A DNA stretch of 64,000 nucleotides, taken from NCBI RefSeq assembly GCF_003058365.1, contig NZ_CP028858.1, positions 2,406,836 through 2,470,835 on the forward strand. The letters run 5' to 3'. Of the stretch, positions 32,720-40,717 are shown one piece after another. The stretch comes from Halococcoides cellulosivorans. GTDB lineage: Archaea; Halobacteriota; Halobacteria; Halobacteriales; Haloarculaceae. Under the pieces are notes generated by a model. It worked only from the letters and a program-made list of their open reading frames with translations. It did not search any database and was not told where the DNA came from. The translations under genes and the position numbers were made by a program. Each line of letters starts with the position of its first letter. Position 1 is the first letter of the stretch.

Positions 32720-34507
32720 TCACTCCACCGTCACGCTTTTCGCCAGATTCCGCGGCTTGTCGATCGACCGCCCGAGCGACGAGGCGGCGTGATAGGCGAG
32801 CAACTGCAGTTGCACGTTCGTCAGGATCGGCGTCAGATCGGGGTGGACAGCGGGGACGGTCAACGCGTCGTCGGCCACCTCGACGATGTCGGTCATCGTC
32901 CGGGGCGCGATCGCGACGACCGGGGCGCCACGCGTCTGGACCTCGCGGATCGCGCTCTCGATCTTGCCCGCGTCGCGGCCGGTACAGACCGCGAACACGG
33001 GGGTCTTCTCGGTGACGAGCGCGAGCGGGCCGTGTTTGAGTTCGCCAGCGGGGAAGCCCTCCGCGTGTTCGTAGGTGATCTCTTTGAACTTGAGTGCGCC
33101 CTCCATCGCGACCGGGACGCCGTTGCCCCGACCGAGGAAGAAGTGGCCGTCCTCACCGAGATACTCGTCGGCCAGGCGGGCGGCCCGCGACCCGTCGAGC
33201 ACCGTCTCGACCGCGTCGGGCAGTTCGTCCATCCCGTCGAGGGCCGCGGCCGCGGGCGGGTCGGTGACGACCGACGCGACCTCGCGAGCGAGGAGATAGA
33301 GTGTGACGACCTGTGAGGAGAACGTCTTCGTCGCCGCGACGCCGATCTCCGGGCCGGCGCGGATGAACACCGTGTCGTCGCTCTCGCGGGCGGCCGTCGA
33401 GCCCACGACGTTGGTCACCGCGAGGCGGGTCGCGCCGCGGTCGCCCGCGACCGAGAGCGCGTCGAGCGTGTCGGCGGTCTCGCCGCTCTGGGTGACGCCG
33501 ACGACGAGCGCGTCTTCCATCGGCGGCGGGTAGACCGAATACTCGCTGGCGAGGGAGGCCGTCGCCTCGACGCCCCACGAGCGGAGCTGGTGAGCGCCGT
33601 AGAGCGCCGCGTGGTAGGAGGTGCCACAGGCGACGAACTGGACGCTGTCGACGCCGGCGAGCGTCTCGGGCGAGAGGTCGAGGCCGTCCTCGACGCGGCC
33701 CTCGATGGTCTGGGCGAGCGAGACCGGCTGTTCCTGGATCTCCTTGAACATGTAGTGGTCGTAGCCACCCTTCTCGGCGGCCTCGGGGGCCCAGTCGATG
33801 GTCTCGACCGGGCGGTCGACCGGCGCGCCCGACCGATCGGTGATCGCGTAGTCGTCGGGCCGGACGACCGCGACGTCACCGTCGTCGAGGTAGACGACCT
33901 GCTCGGTGAACTCGACGAACGCGGGGACGTCGCTCGCGAGGTAGTTCGCGCCCGTCCCGACGCCGAGTACGAGCGGCGAGCCCTCGCGGGTCGCGAACAC
34001 GCCGTCGACGCCGTCGACGACCATCGCGACGGCGTAACTCCCCTCCAGATGGGAGATGGCCTCGCGGAACGCCGTCTCGGGGTCCGCGCCTGCGTCGAGG
34101 GCCTCGCTGACGAGATGCGGGACGACCTCGGTGTCGGTCTCGCTGGCGAAAGTGTGCCCGCGCTCGCGCAGGGCGGCCCGAAGCGCGTCGTGGTTGTCGA
34201 TGATGCCGTTGTGGACGACCGCGACCCGGCCCGTACAGTCGGTGTGGGGGTGGGCGTTCGCGTCGGAGGGCGCGCCGTGCGTGCTCCAGCGGGTGTGCCC
34301 GATGCCCACGCGACCGCTTGGACCGCCGTCGGCCAGCGCCGCCCGGAGGTCCGCGACCTCGCCCGCGCGCTTCGTGACGGAGATGCCGTCGCCGTTCGAC
34401 AGCGCGATGCCCGCCGAGTCGTACCCGCGGTATTCGAGGTTTTCGAGACAGTCGATGAGCGTCTGGGCGGCGTCGCCGTCGCCCGCGCTGGCGGTGATCC
34501 CACACAT
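32720..34507 (-). CDS. glmS: Glutamine--fructose-6-phosphate aminotransferase (isomerising)
   Basis: A 595-residue enzyme making glucosamine-6-phosphate from fructose-6-phosphate and glutamine, the entry to UDP-GlcNAc synthesis. Cys2 (MCGITAS) is the N-terminal glutamine-hydrolysing nucleophile; GHTRWSTHGAPSDANAHPH is the glutaminase signature. Two SIS sugar-isomerase domains follow (VACGTSYHAALYG, VTQSGETADTLDAL; FLGRGNGVPVAMEGALKFKE with EHAEGFPAGELKHGPLAL). It ends with the family signature KPRNLAKSVTVE. Full length and intact. It is monocistronic, next to the second repeat-framed island. Confidence 0.96.
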   Translation of the reverse strand: MCGITASAGDGDAAQTLIDCLENLEYRGYDSAGIALSNGDGISVTKRAGEVADLRAALADGGPSGRVGIGHTRWSTHGAPSDANAHPHTDCTGRVAVVHNGIIDNHDALRAALRERGHTFASETDTEVVPHLVSEALDAGADPETAFREAISHLEGSYAVAMVVDGVDGVFATREGSPLVLGVGTGANYLASDVPAFVEFTEQVVYLDDGDVAVVRPDDYAITDRSGAPVDRPVETIDWAPEAAEKGGYDHYMFKEIQEQPVSLAQTIEGRVEDGLDLSPETLAGVDSVQFVACGTSYHAALYGAHQLRSWGVEATASLASEYSVYPPPMEDALVVGVTQSGETADTLDALSVAGDRGATRLAVTNVVGSTAARESDDTVFIRAGPEIGVAATKTFSSQVVTLYLLAREVASVVTDPPAAAALDGMDELPDAVETVLDGSRAARLADEYLGEDGHFFLGRGNGVPVAMEGALKFKEITYEHAEGFPAGELKHGPLALVTEKTPVFAVCTGRDAGKIESAIREVQTRGAPVVAIAPRTMTDIVEVADDALTVPAVHPDLTPILTNVQLQLLAYHAASSLGRSIDKPRNLAKSVTVE

Positions 34508-34953
34508 TACAGCTCACCAGCCGCGAGCGGCGAACGATCGGTGCGGTGGGCCACGAGACCGTCTGCGGGCCGACAGTGTCCGATCGATCGCTCCGACCGG
34601 GCGAGCGCGACCTCCGTGGCTCTCCGTTGGTTCGACATGAGTGTCCAGACAACGCCGCCGATCGGGCTTTGTTATGGATCCATTGGCGATGCATCACGAC
34701 AGTAATCGACGCATACCCCGCACGACCCGGCGAGCACCGACCGACCGACAGCGGCCACGAGACGTCGATCTGTGGGCGAAAGGGGGTCGAGTCGGACAAC
34801 CCACAGGCGATTCACTCGATAGAGGGTGACACTTGTCGATTGTTAAAATATGCCCCCTTCATCAACGAGGCGCCCATTGTTCGAATCAAGAGGATCGGCG
34901 TCGGTCGGTCTCCATCGTGGACAAACGCACGGTGACCGATCGCTCCCCAGCCA
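34508..34953. other. 446-bp intergenic region upstream of the first DUF7344-like gene
   Basis: Between divergent glmS and the 34954 gene. TTAAAATAT at about 34843-34851 resembles the TATA region of the second paralogue (35833-35841), and in both cases it lies about 103-111 bases before the ATG, suggesting a conserved promoter and a leader of about 80 bases. No gene seen. Confidence 0.45.
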
Positions 34954-35577
34954 ATGATTTCCACCATTCAATCACTCCTCCGGACTGACACCGGCGGTCC
35001 ACCTTCCCCCGAACCAGTCGCATCGACGGACGAAAACGACCACCCTGCGGACGGACGCGAATCGGACGCCGACCCCGGGGAGCGACCGTTCGAGATCGAC
35101 CAGGTGTTCGAGATCCTGAAAAACGAGCGGCGCCGGCGCGTCCTGGATCACATACAGGAGGCCGACGGCCAACTCACGCTCGGTGACCTGGCCGAACGCA
35201 TCGCCGCCGAGGAGTGTGAGAAGCCGATCAGCCAGATCAACTCCCAGGAGCGCAAGCGCGTCTACGTCGGCCTGTACCAGTGTCACCTCCCGAAGATGGA
35301 CGACATCGACGCGATCGAATACGACAAAGCGCGCGGGACGATCGCGTTGGGCGAGGCGTTCGCGCACTTCGAACGGTATCTCCCGGACGAGCGCCCGGCC
35401 GATCCGGACTGGCACACCTATCTCCACGGCGTCTCGGTGCTCGGACTCGTCACGATTCCGCTGGTCGCCGTGCTCGGGGCGACGACGACGGGCGCGATCT
35501 GGCAGCCAGTGGTGGCGCTCACGGTCGCGACCGCGTTCGCGGTCGGGGCCGCGCTCGCCGTTCTCGCGACCTACTGA
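34954..35577 (+). CDS. DUF7344-like winged-helix protein with C-terminal membrane helices (paralogue 1)
   Basis: A 207-residue protein. After a disordered acidic N-terminus of 48 residues comes a winged-helix domain of the DUF7344 type: FEIDQVFEILKNERRRRVLD, LTLGDLAERIAAEECEKP, ERKRVYVGLYQCHLPKMD and AIEYDKARGTIALGEA. Two hydrophobic helices end the protein (HGVSVLGLVTIPLVAVLGAT, WQPVVALTVATAFAVGAALA). Such proteins are widespread, multi-copy and unassigned in haloarchaea; membrane-tethered regulation is the likely mode. It forms a tandem pair with 35944. Confidence 0.85.
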   Translation: MISTIQSLLRTDTGGPPSPEPVASTDENDHPADGRESDADPGERPFEIDQVFEILKNERRRRVLDHIQEADGQLTLGDLAERIAAEECEKPISQINSQERKRVYVGLYQCHLPKMDDIDAIEYDKARGTIALGEAFAHFERYLPDERPADPDWHTYLHGVSVLGLVTIPLVAVLGATTTGAIWQPVVALTVATAFAVGAALAVLATY

Positions 35578-35804
35578 TGCCCGCACGTTTCGTGACGGGG
35601 ACCGCCGTCGCTCACGGGTAGAGATTCCAGCGTGGATTGGCGACCGCCGTCGATCGGGGAGTGGGGTGGAACCGTTCGCGACCCCCGGACGGTAATCGAC
35701 GCGTACTCCGGGCCGCCCCGACGGTCGTCTCTGCCGGAAGACGCCACGAAACACGCTCTCCTGGCCGATACCGGATTCGATATCGGGCAGACCAGAGGAG
35801 TGTT

Positions 35805-35851
35805 ACTCGTTTAATGAGTACACCACATTAGGGTTAAAATATACCACATTA
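35805..35851 (+). promoter_or_regulatory. Putative operator: palindrome plus two direct repeats around a TATA box
   Basis: ACTC-GTTTAAT-GAGT at 35805-35819 is a short palindrome. ACCACATTA occurs twice, at 35822-35830 and 35843-35851, exactly 21 bases (two helical turns) apart, and the TATA-like TTAAAATAT lies between them. This arrangement suits repression or activation by a dimer at the promoter of the 35944 gene. The first paralogue lacks the repeats. Confidence 0.5.
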
Positions 35852-35943
35852 ATCCGGAGTGACACCAATTGGCGTACCACGCGGATTCGACGCGATCGAT
35901 CACGACCCCGTGACTCCAGACGCCCTCGACCGCGAGACATCGT

Positions 35944-36606
35944 ATGATCACCCGACTCACCACACTCCTTCGATCGGACGGCGGCGGCCCGCGAGGGCCC
36001 GAGAGTGCAGTCTCTGCAGCCGACAGCGACGATCGAACAGCCACACAGAGACCAGACGCGGACCCGTCGGCAATCGAGGGAGACGGATCGAGCGTCGAGG
36101 CCGAACAGCCACCGTTCGAGGTCGACCAGGTGTTCGAGATCCTGAAAAACGAGCGGCGCCGGCGCGTCCTGGACCACCTGCGCGAGTCGGAGGAAGGCCA
36201 ACTCACGCTCGGTGACCTGGCCGAACAGATCGCCGCCGAGGAGTGTGAGAAACCCGTCAGTCAGATCAACTCCCAGGAGCGCAAGCGCGTCTACGTCGGC
36301 CTGTATCAGTGTCACCTCCCGAAGATGGACGACATCGACGCGATCGAATACGACAAGTCCCGCGGGACGATCGCACTGGGCGATGCATTCGCGCACTTCG
36401 AACGGTATCTCCCGGAGGATCGAGCGGCCGACGAGGACTGGCGCAGCTATCTCCACGGAATCTCGGTGCTCGGACTCGTCACGATTCCACTGGTCGCCTT
36501 TCTCGGAGCCATGACGACGGGATCGATCTGGCAGCCGATACTGGCGCTCACCATCGCGAGTTCCTTCGCGATCGGAGCCGGTCTCGCCGTGCTCGCGACC
36601 CGCTAG
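35944..36606 (+). CDS. DUF7344-like winged-helix protein with C-terminal membrane helices (paralogue 2)
   Basis: A 220-residue paralogue of the gene 366 bases upstream. The winged-helix core and the membrane helices are nearly identical even at DNA level (for example FEILKNERRRRVLDHL, then SQINSQERKRVYVGLY and LHGISVLGLVTIPLVAFLG), while the first 60 residues, rich in Ser, Asp and Thr, are unrelated apart from the initial MITRLTTLLR/MISTIQSLLR. That contrast suggests duplication with gene conversion in the core, or diversifying N-termini. A repeat-containing operator lies about 95-140 bases upstream, unlike the first copy. Confidence 0.85.
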   Translation: MITRLTTLLRSDGGGPRGPESAVSAADSDDRTATQRPDADPSAIEGDGSSVEAEQPPFEVDQVFEILKNERRRRVLDHLRESEEGQLTLGDLAEQIAAEECEKPVSQINSQERKRVYVGLYQCHLPKMDDIDAIEYDKSRGTIALGDAFAHFERYLPEDRAADEDWRSYLHGISVLGLVTIPLVAFLGAMTTGSIWQPILALTIASSFAIGAGLAVLATR

Positions 36607-37021
36607 GGTCGCGTGGATCACACCCGCACCCGGATCATTTCGGTCGACCTTTCTCGTCGAAGCGGAGATTCACGAGGTCGAAGCCGGTCACAGAGTGACC
36701 GGAAGGCACGCAGTAGCAAGGTGGTTGGGACACAGTACTGAACTGCGCGCCCGGGTGTTCATCGCATTCCACCCGGTATAGCTCTTTTGTGATTAACAGG
36801 GTGACTCACTTCGCTGTCTGCGATTTTTGCCGTTTCCCGTGCGCGACGGACCCGACGCGCCAGCTCCCCGGCCGAGGCCAGGGCCCCACCCGAGACCGTC
36901 GGCGGGCCGTCACCGACACCCCCACAAATTACGACTCCGGATATTGTTTTAGTAGCAATACCTATCTGCCCAGGGGGAGAAGGGCCGGCCATACCCCGGA
37001 GCCGCCGGGAGGTTGGGACAC
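36607..37021. other. 415-bp intergenic region before the TrmB-like regulator
   Basis: A perfect hairpin CCGGTCAC-AGA-GTGACCGG at 36684-36702 may be a terminator or processing site for the upstream gene. GGATATTG and CAATACC flank a TTTTAGTAG core at about 36938-36962, an imperfect inverted repeat that could be a TrmB-type operator. GGAGG at about 37008-37012 is the ribosome-binding site for the ATG at 37022. Confidence 0.45.
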
Positions 37022-37834
37022 ATGGACACATCGAATCAACTGAACGAAGCCGTCGACATCCTCCAGCAGTTAGGACTCAAAGAGTACGAGGCCCGGTGTT
37101 TCGTCGGGCTCACGCGCCTGGAGACCGGCACGGCAAAGAAGCTGAGCGAAATGACCGAAGTCCCGCGCACGCGGGTCTACGACGCGATTCGCGTCCTCGA
37201 AGCCCAGGGGCTCGTCGAGATCCAACATTCGAGTCCCCAGCAGTTTCGGGCCGTCCCGCTGGACGAAGCGACCAAGACACTCCAGGGCCAGTACGAAGAC
37301 CGCGTCGAACGCCTCGAAGACGCGCTCGCGACGATCGAGACCATCGAGACCGCCGACGCCTCGACCGCTCAGCAGGTGTGGGCGATGTCCGGGCGCGAAG
37401 CCATCGAGAACCGGGCCAACGACCACATCGAGACGGCGACCGAGGAGGTCGTCCTCGTGATCGGTGACGACTCCTTGCTGACCGAGAGTCTCCTCACAGC
37501 ACTCACCGAGATGGACCCCGAGGTCGATCTGCTGATCGGGACGCTCAGCGAGTCACTCGAAGACGAGATCGAGGCGCAAGTCCCGAACGCGACGACCTTT
37601 ACGACCGGGCTGGAGTTTCTCCACCCGAACACCGGCCCGGAGGAGGAGGAGGAGGAGGAGGTCGCGATCGGGCGCCTCCTCCTGATCGACCGCTCGACGA
37701 TCCTCGTGAGTTCGATCATCCCGTCGACGGGCAAAGAACAGGCCATCTTCGGTGAAGGGTTCGGGAACGGCCTCGTCGTGATCGCCCGGCGGATCATCTC
37801 CCAGGGACTCATCCCCCAGCGCGATCCGGCCTGA
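37022..37834 (+). CDS. TrmB-family transcriptional regulator
   Basis: A 270-residue protein with the TrmB N-terminal winged helix: LGLKEYEARCFVGLTRLETG, KLSEMTEVPRTRVYDAIRVL and EAQGLVEIQHSSPQQFRAV. A coiled region (DRVERLEDALATIETIET) leads to a phospholipase-D-like effector domain (VLVIGDDSLLTESL to the end). TrmB proteins bind promoter palindromes and sense sugars or metabolites. A run of seven GAG codons encodes poly-Glu in a loop near residue 210, a simple-sequence tract. The start is supported by GGAGG 10 bases upstream. The regulon is not visible. Confidence 0.87.
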   Translation: MDTSNQLNEAVDILQQLGLKEYEARCFVGLTRLETGTAKKLSEMTEVPRTRVYDAIRVLEAQGLVEIQHSSPQQFRAVPLDEATKTLQGQYEDRVERLEDALATIETIETADASTAQQVWAMSGREAIENRANDHIETATEEVVLVIGDDSLLTESLLTALTEMDPEVDLLIGTLSESLEDEIEAQVPNATTFTTGLEFLHPNTGPEEEEEEEVAIGRLLLIDRSTILVSSIIPSTGKEQAIFGEGFGNGLVVIARRIISQGLIPQRDPA

Positions 37835-37897
37835 CTGCGGTGGCCGCCGATCCCGTCGGTCCGAAGACGACCGGCGGCCGATCACCGACGACACGGG

Positions 37898-38152
37898 TCA
37901 GTTCTCGCGGAGTTCGACCGTCAGATACTCGCCGTTCTGCACGGTGACCGTCGAATCGCTGTACTCGAAGGTCAAGCGTCCACCTGTCCGGGGCGACCCG
38001 TCGGCCCGATCGGCGAACAGCGCGTTCAGGGCATCCATATCGAGGACGTCCCTCAGCGGTCGCATGATCGTCGGATCGCGACCCTCCACCGCACTCACCG
38101 CACGGACCACGGCGGTACTGACCTGTTCGTCGGGATCGATCTCTGTGTCCAT
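37898..38152 (-). CDS. HalOD1 output-domain protein (tandem copy 1)
   Basis: An 84-residue stand-alone HalOD1 domain, starting MDTEIDPDEQ at 38152; a longer frame exists but the sister gene begins at the equivalent Met. Pattern: VSTAVVRAVSAVEGRDPTIM, PLRDVLDMDALNALF, then the beta hairpin GRLTFEYSDSTVTVQNGEYL. Nearly identical to the gene at 38327. A promoter box shared by both lies exactly 38 bases before the start. Function of stand-alone HalOD1 domains is unknown; they are thought to be output modules of signalling systems. Confidence 0.85.
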   Translation of the reverse strand: MDTEIDPDEQVSTAVVRAVSAVEGRDPTIMRPLRDVLDMDALNALFADRADGSPRTGGRLTFEYSDSTVTVQNGEYLTVELREN

Positions 38153-38189
38153 ACCTGACCCAGGAGCCTCATCCAGATAACCCCCCACC

Positions 38190-38214
38190 TATTTCACTCG
38201 GAAAATCAAAACAC
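38190..38214 (-). promoter_or_regulatory. Duplicated promoter box of HalOD1 copy 1
   Basis: Plus-strand 38190-38214 begins TATTTCACTCGGA and ends ATCAAAACAC. It matches 38616-38640 at 24 of 25 positions, at the same distance of 38 bases upstream of the start codon. Confidence 0.6.
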
Positions 38215-38326
38215 GAATCGTCCCGGACGCCGATCACGGTGACGAATCGCTCGCCGAAACCGGCGTTCGTCACCGACACTTTCGCTGATCGAGATCGAGA
38301 GTCGGTTCGGCCCGGCCCCAGATCCG

Positions 38327-38578
38327 TCAGTTCTCGCGGCGTTCGACCGTCAGATACTCACCTTCGACGGTGACCCGAGAGTCGCTGTACTCGAAGGTCA
38401 GTCGCCCGCCCGTGCGTGGCGACCCGTCGGCCCGGTCTCCGAACAGTCCATCCAGGGCGTCCGGATCGAGGACGTCCATCAGTGGTCGCATGGTCATCGG
38501 ATCGCGGCCCTCGACGGCGCTCACCGCACGGACCACGCTCGTACTGACCTGTTCGTCGGATTCGATCTCGGTGTCCAT
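38327..38578 (-). CDS. HalOD1 output-domain protein (tandem copy 2)
   Basis: An 83-residue stand-alone HalOD1 domain, starting MDTEIESDEQVSTSVVRAVS. It differs from the copy at 37898 by few substitutions (for instance VLDPDALDGLFGDRADG) and one missing residue in the hairpin. Same orientation, 174 bases apart, with the same promoter box at 38 bases upstream, so it is a recent tandem duplication including the regulatory region. The two could form homo- or heterodimers; that is speculation. Confidence 0.85.
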   Translation of the reverse strand: MDTEIESDEQVSTSVVRAVSAVEGRDPMTMRPLMDVLDPDALDGLFGDRADGSPRTGGRLTFEYSDSRVTVEGEYLTVERREN

Positions 38579-38615
38579 ACTGTCTCAATGGCCTCCACCC
38601 TGATAATCACCTGAG

Positions 38616-38640
38616 TATTTCACTCGGAATATCAAAACAC
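38616..38640 (-). promoter_or_regulatory. Duplicated promoter box of HalOD1 copy 2
   Basis: Same box as 38190-38214 (TATTTCACTCGGA to ATCAAAACAC on the plus strand; one mismatch), 38 bases upstream of the 38578 start. Conservation beyond the coding region suggests a real promoter or operator. Confidence 0.6.
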
Positions 38641-38699
38641 TCCTGTTCTCGGGATCGGATCACGCTGGCAAGTCTCACCCCGAGCCGAGAGGTCTTGAG

Positions 38700-39200
38700 A
38701 TGCGCCCCCGAAATCGAGACGTGGCCGAACACACGCGCGACCCGTCGGTCGATCCGCCCGCGAGTGGCACGCCGACGGGCTACGATCCCGAATCGGGGTG
38801 GGCCCACCCGACCTGTCGGCGCGCGGTCGTCCACGGCGTCGCGCTGTTCAACGACGCGGCCTACCACGATTCCCACGACTGTTTCGAGGCGGAGTGGTAC
38901 GGCTACGGAAAGGGGACGACCGAATCGGCGTTTTTGCAGGGCCTGGTCCAGGTCGCCGCCGGCGCGTACAAACAGACCCTCGACCAGCCAGAGGGGCGAC
39001 GAAGCCTGCTCACGACTGCGCTGGGCTATCTGGAGGACGTGCCCGACGACTACTACGGCGTCGACGTGGCGGCGCTCCGCCGTGACGCCGCACGCGCGAA
39101 GGTGGACGGAACGGCGGTCGACGACTGGACGATCACACTCGACGGGAACGTTCCGACCGCCGCGGACAGCGACTACGCGTTCGCCGCCGAAATCGACTGA
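38700..39200 (+). CDS. DUF309-family protein
   Basis: A 166-residue protein; a GTG at 38721 (MAEHTRDPSVDPPASG) is closer to the start seen in relatives and would give 159 residues. DUF309 signature: ALFNDAAYHDSHDCFEAEWY, then TTESAFLQGLVQVAAGAYK and YLEDVPDDYYGVDVAALR. The family folds as a small helical bundle with a conserved H-x3-E/D-x2-W motif and has no assigned activity. It diverges from the HalOD1 copy 2 gene with about 120 bases between starts. Confidence 0.85.
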   Translation: MRPRNRDVAEHTRDPSVDPPASGTPTGYDPESGWAHPTCRRAVVHGVALFNDAAYHDSHDCFEAEWYGYGKGTTESAFLQGLVQVAAGAYKQTLDQPEGRRSLLTTALGYLEDVPDDYYGVDVAALRRDAARAKVDGTAVDDWTITLDGNVPTAADSDYAFAAEID

Positions 39201-39244
39201 CTGCAGTTGTTTCGATCCCGGTGACACCGGATCTGACACCAGCA

Positions 39245-39250
39245 TTTATA
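39245..39250 (+). promoter_or_regulatory. TATA box of the alcohol dehydrogenase gene
   Basis: TTTATA lies 28-33 bases before the ATG at 39278, consistent with a leaderless transcript. Confidence 0.5.
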
Positions 39251-39277
39251 GAGTGGCCCGCCGACAGTCCGCCTGGC

Positions 39278-40327
39278 ATGAAAGCATTCGTGATGCGGGA
39301 GGTCGGCGAGACGGCGATCATCGAGAAAGATCGGCCCGAGGCGGGGCCGATGGACGCGATCATCCGCCCGACCGAGGGGCTGATCTGCACGTCAGACTGT
39401 CACACCGTCCACGGCGCGATCGGTGAGCGCGAGGATCTGACGCTGGGCCACGAAGTCGTCGGCGTCGTCGAGGAAGTCGGCGAGGCCGTCGAGGAGTTCG
39501 AACCGGGCGATCGGGTCGCCGTCGGCGCGATCACGCCGGACTGGAACTCCGCAGCGGCCCAGCGTGGCCACCCCTCCCAGTCGAACGAGGCGCTCGGTGG
39601 CTGGAAGTTCGCGAACGTCAAAGACGGGACGTTCGCCGAATACGTCCACATCAACGACGCCGACGGCAACCTCGCGCACATCCCCGACGGCGTCACCGAC
39701 CACGAGGCGGCCTATACCGCCGATATGCTCTCGACGGGCTTCGCCGGCGCGGAAAACGCCGACATCCCGATGGGCGGGACCGTCGCCGTGTTCGCCCAGG
39801 GCCCGGTCGGATTGATGGCCACCAAGGGCGCGGAACTGCTCGGTGCCGGTGAGATCATCGCCGTCGAGACCGTCCCCGAACGCCAGGAGTTGGCCCGGCA
39901 CTATGGCGCGACCCACGTCGTCGACTTCGCCGAGGTCGACCCCGCCGAGGCGATCATGGAGTACACCGACGACGAGGGCGTCGACGCCGCCATCGAGGCG
40001 CTCGGGGCCGACGAGACCCTTCAGGACTGCATTCGCGTGGTCAAGCCCGGCGGGACGGTCTCGAACGTGGGCTACCACGGCGATGGCGAGTTCCGCCACA
40101 TTCCGCGCGCGGAGTGGGGTGTCGGGATGAGCGAAATCGACATCGTCAACGACCTCTGTCCCGGTGGGCGCGTGCGCATCAGTCGCCTGCTGAAACTCCT
40201 GGATGAAGGCCGGGTGGACCCGACGAAGATGACGACCCACGAGTTCGAGTTCGACGAGATCCAGGAGGCATTCGAGATGATGGAGACGAAAGACGACGGG
40301 ATGATCAAGCCGCTGATTCACTTCTAG
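39278..40327 (+). CDS. Zinc-dependent NAD(P) alcohol dehydrogenase
   Basis: A 349-residue medium-chain dehydrogenase, start MKAFVMREVG chosen because of the upstream TATA box and family alignment; a GTG further upstream is also open. Catalytic zinc ligands are Cys37 (ICTSDCHTVHG), His58 with Glu59 (LTLGHEVVG) and Asp149 (TADMLSTG), the C/H/D set of the bacterial and archaeal secondary-alcohol dehydrogenases such as isopropanol dehydrogenase. The structural zinc lobe is absent. The Rossmann motif VFAQGPVGLMATKGA is present. It would interconvert a secondary alcohol and ketone or aldehyde; the natural substrate is not readable. Confidence 0.9.
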   Translation: MKAFVMREVGETAIIEKDRPEAGPMDAIIRPTEGLICTSDCHTVHGAIGEREDLTLGHEVVGVVEEVGEAVEEFEPGDRVAVGAITPDWNSAAAQRGHPSQSNEALGGWKFANVKDGTFAEYVHINDADGNLAHIPDGVTDHEAAYTADMLSTGFAGAENADIPMGGTVAVFAQGPVGLMATKGAELLGAGEIIAVETVPERQELARHYGATHVVDFAEVDPAEAIMEYTDDEGVDAAIEALGADETLQDCIRVVKPGGTVSNVGYHGDGEFRHIPRAEWGVGMSEIDIVNDLCPGGRVRISRLLKLLDEGRVDPTKMTTHEFEFDEIQEAFEMMETKDDGMIKPLIHF

Positions 40328-40328
40328 C

Positions 40329-40576
40329 GAGATCCCGAAGGGATCTCGGGCGGTCGCTCCGCGACCTCTTACGGCCGTTTACGGTCTCCGGAGATCGCTT
40401 CGCAATCTCCGAAGACTACTCTGTGATCTCCTGAGATTCCGAAGGAATCTCGTGTGGTCGCGGAGCGACCTCCTGCGGATCCCGCAGGGATCTCCAACGA
40501 ATTCCGCAGGAATCGCGAACGATCGCATCGCGAACGCCGGCGGTCTCCCGTGTCCGCATCGCGATCTCCAGAGATC
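40329..40576. repeat. Cluster of at least eight mini-hairpins
   Basis: Perfect or near-perfect short inverted repeats follow one another: GAGATCCC/GGGATCTC (40329-40347), GGTCGC/GCGACC (40352-40366), GAGAT/ATCTC (40391-40409), GAGATTCC/GGAATCTC (40433-40451), GGTCGC/GCGACC (40456-40470), CCTGCGG/CCGCAGG (40472-40488), ATTCC/GGAAT (40501-40513) and GATCTC/GAGATC (40563-40576). The stems use overlapping sequence words and tiny loops. It starts right after the dehydrogenase stop. Confidence 0.8.
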
Positions 40577-40673
40577 ACCCTGTAACCCAGTCGCCGAAAA
40601 CCATCCAGTCAACCACGACCGGAACCCTAACTTGGGAGACCACGTCACACTCGAAGCCGACAGTCAACAACTA

Positions 40674-40699
40674 TTTGTATCGCTGTCGAGACGTTCCGC
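40674..40699 (+). promoter_or_regulatory. Conserved leader box of the first four-helix membrane gene
   Basis: TTTGTATCGCTGTCGAGACG and the following TTCCGC are repeated with two substitutions at 41662-41687. Both boxes lie exactly 44 bases before their start codons. TTTGTAT may serve as the TATA element. Confidence 0.55.
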
Positions 40700-40717
40700 G
40701 CACCACTCGGAACGACC

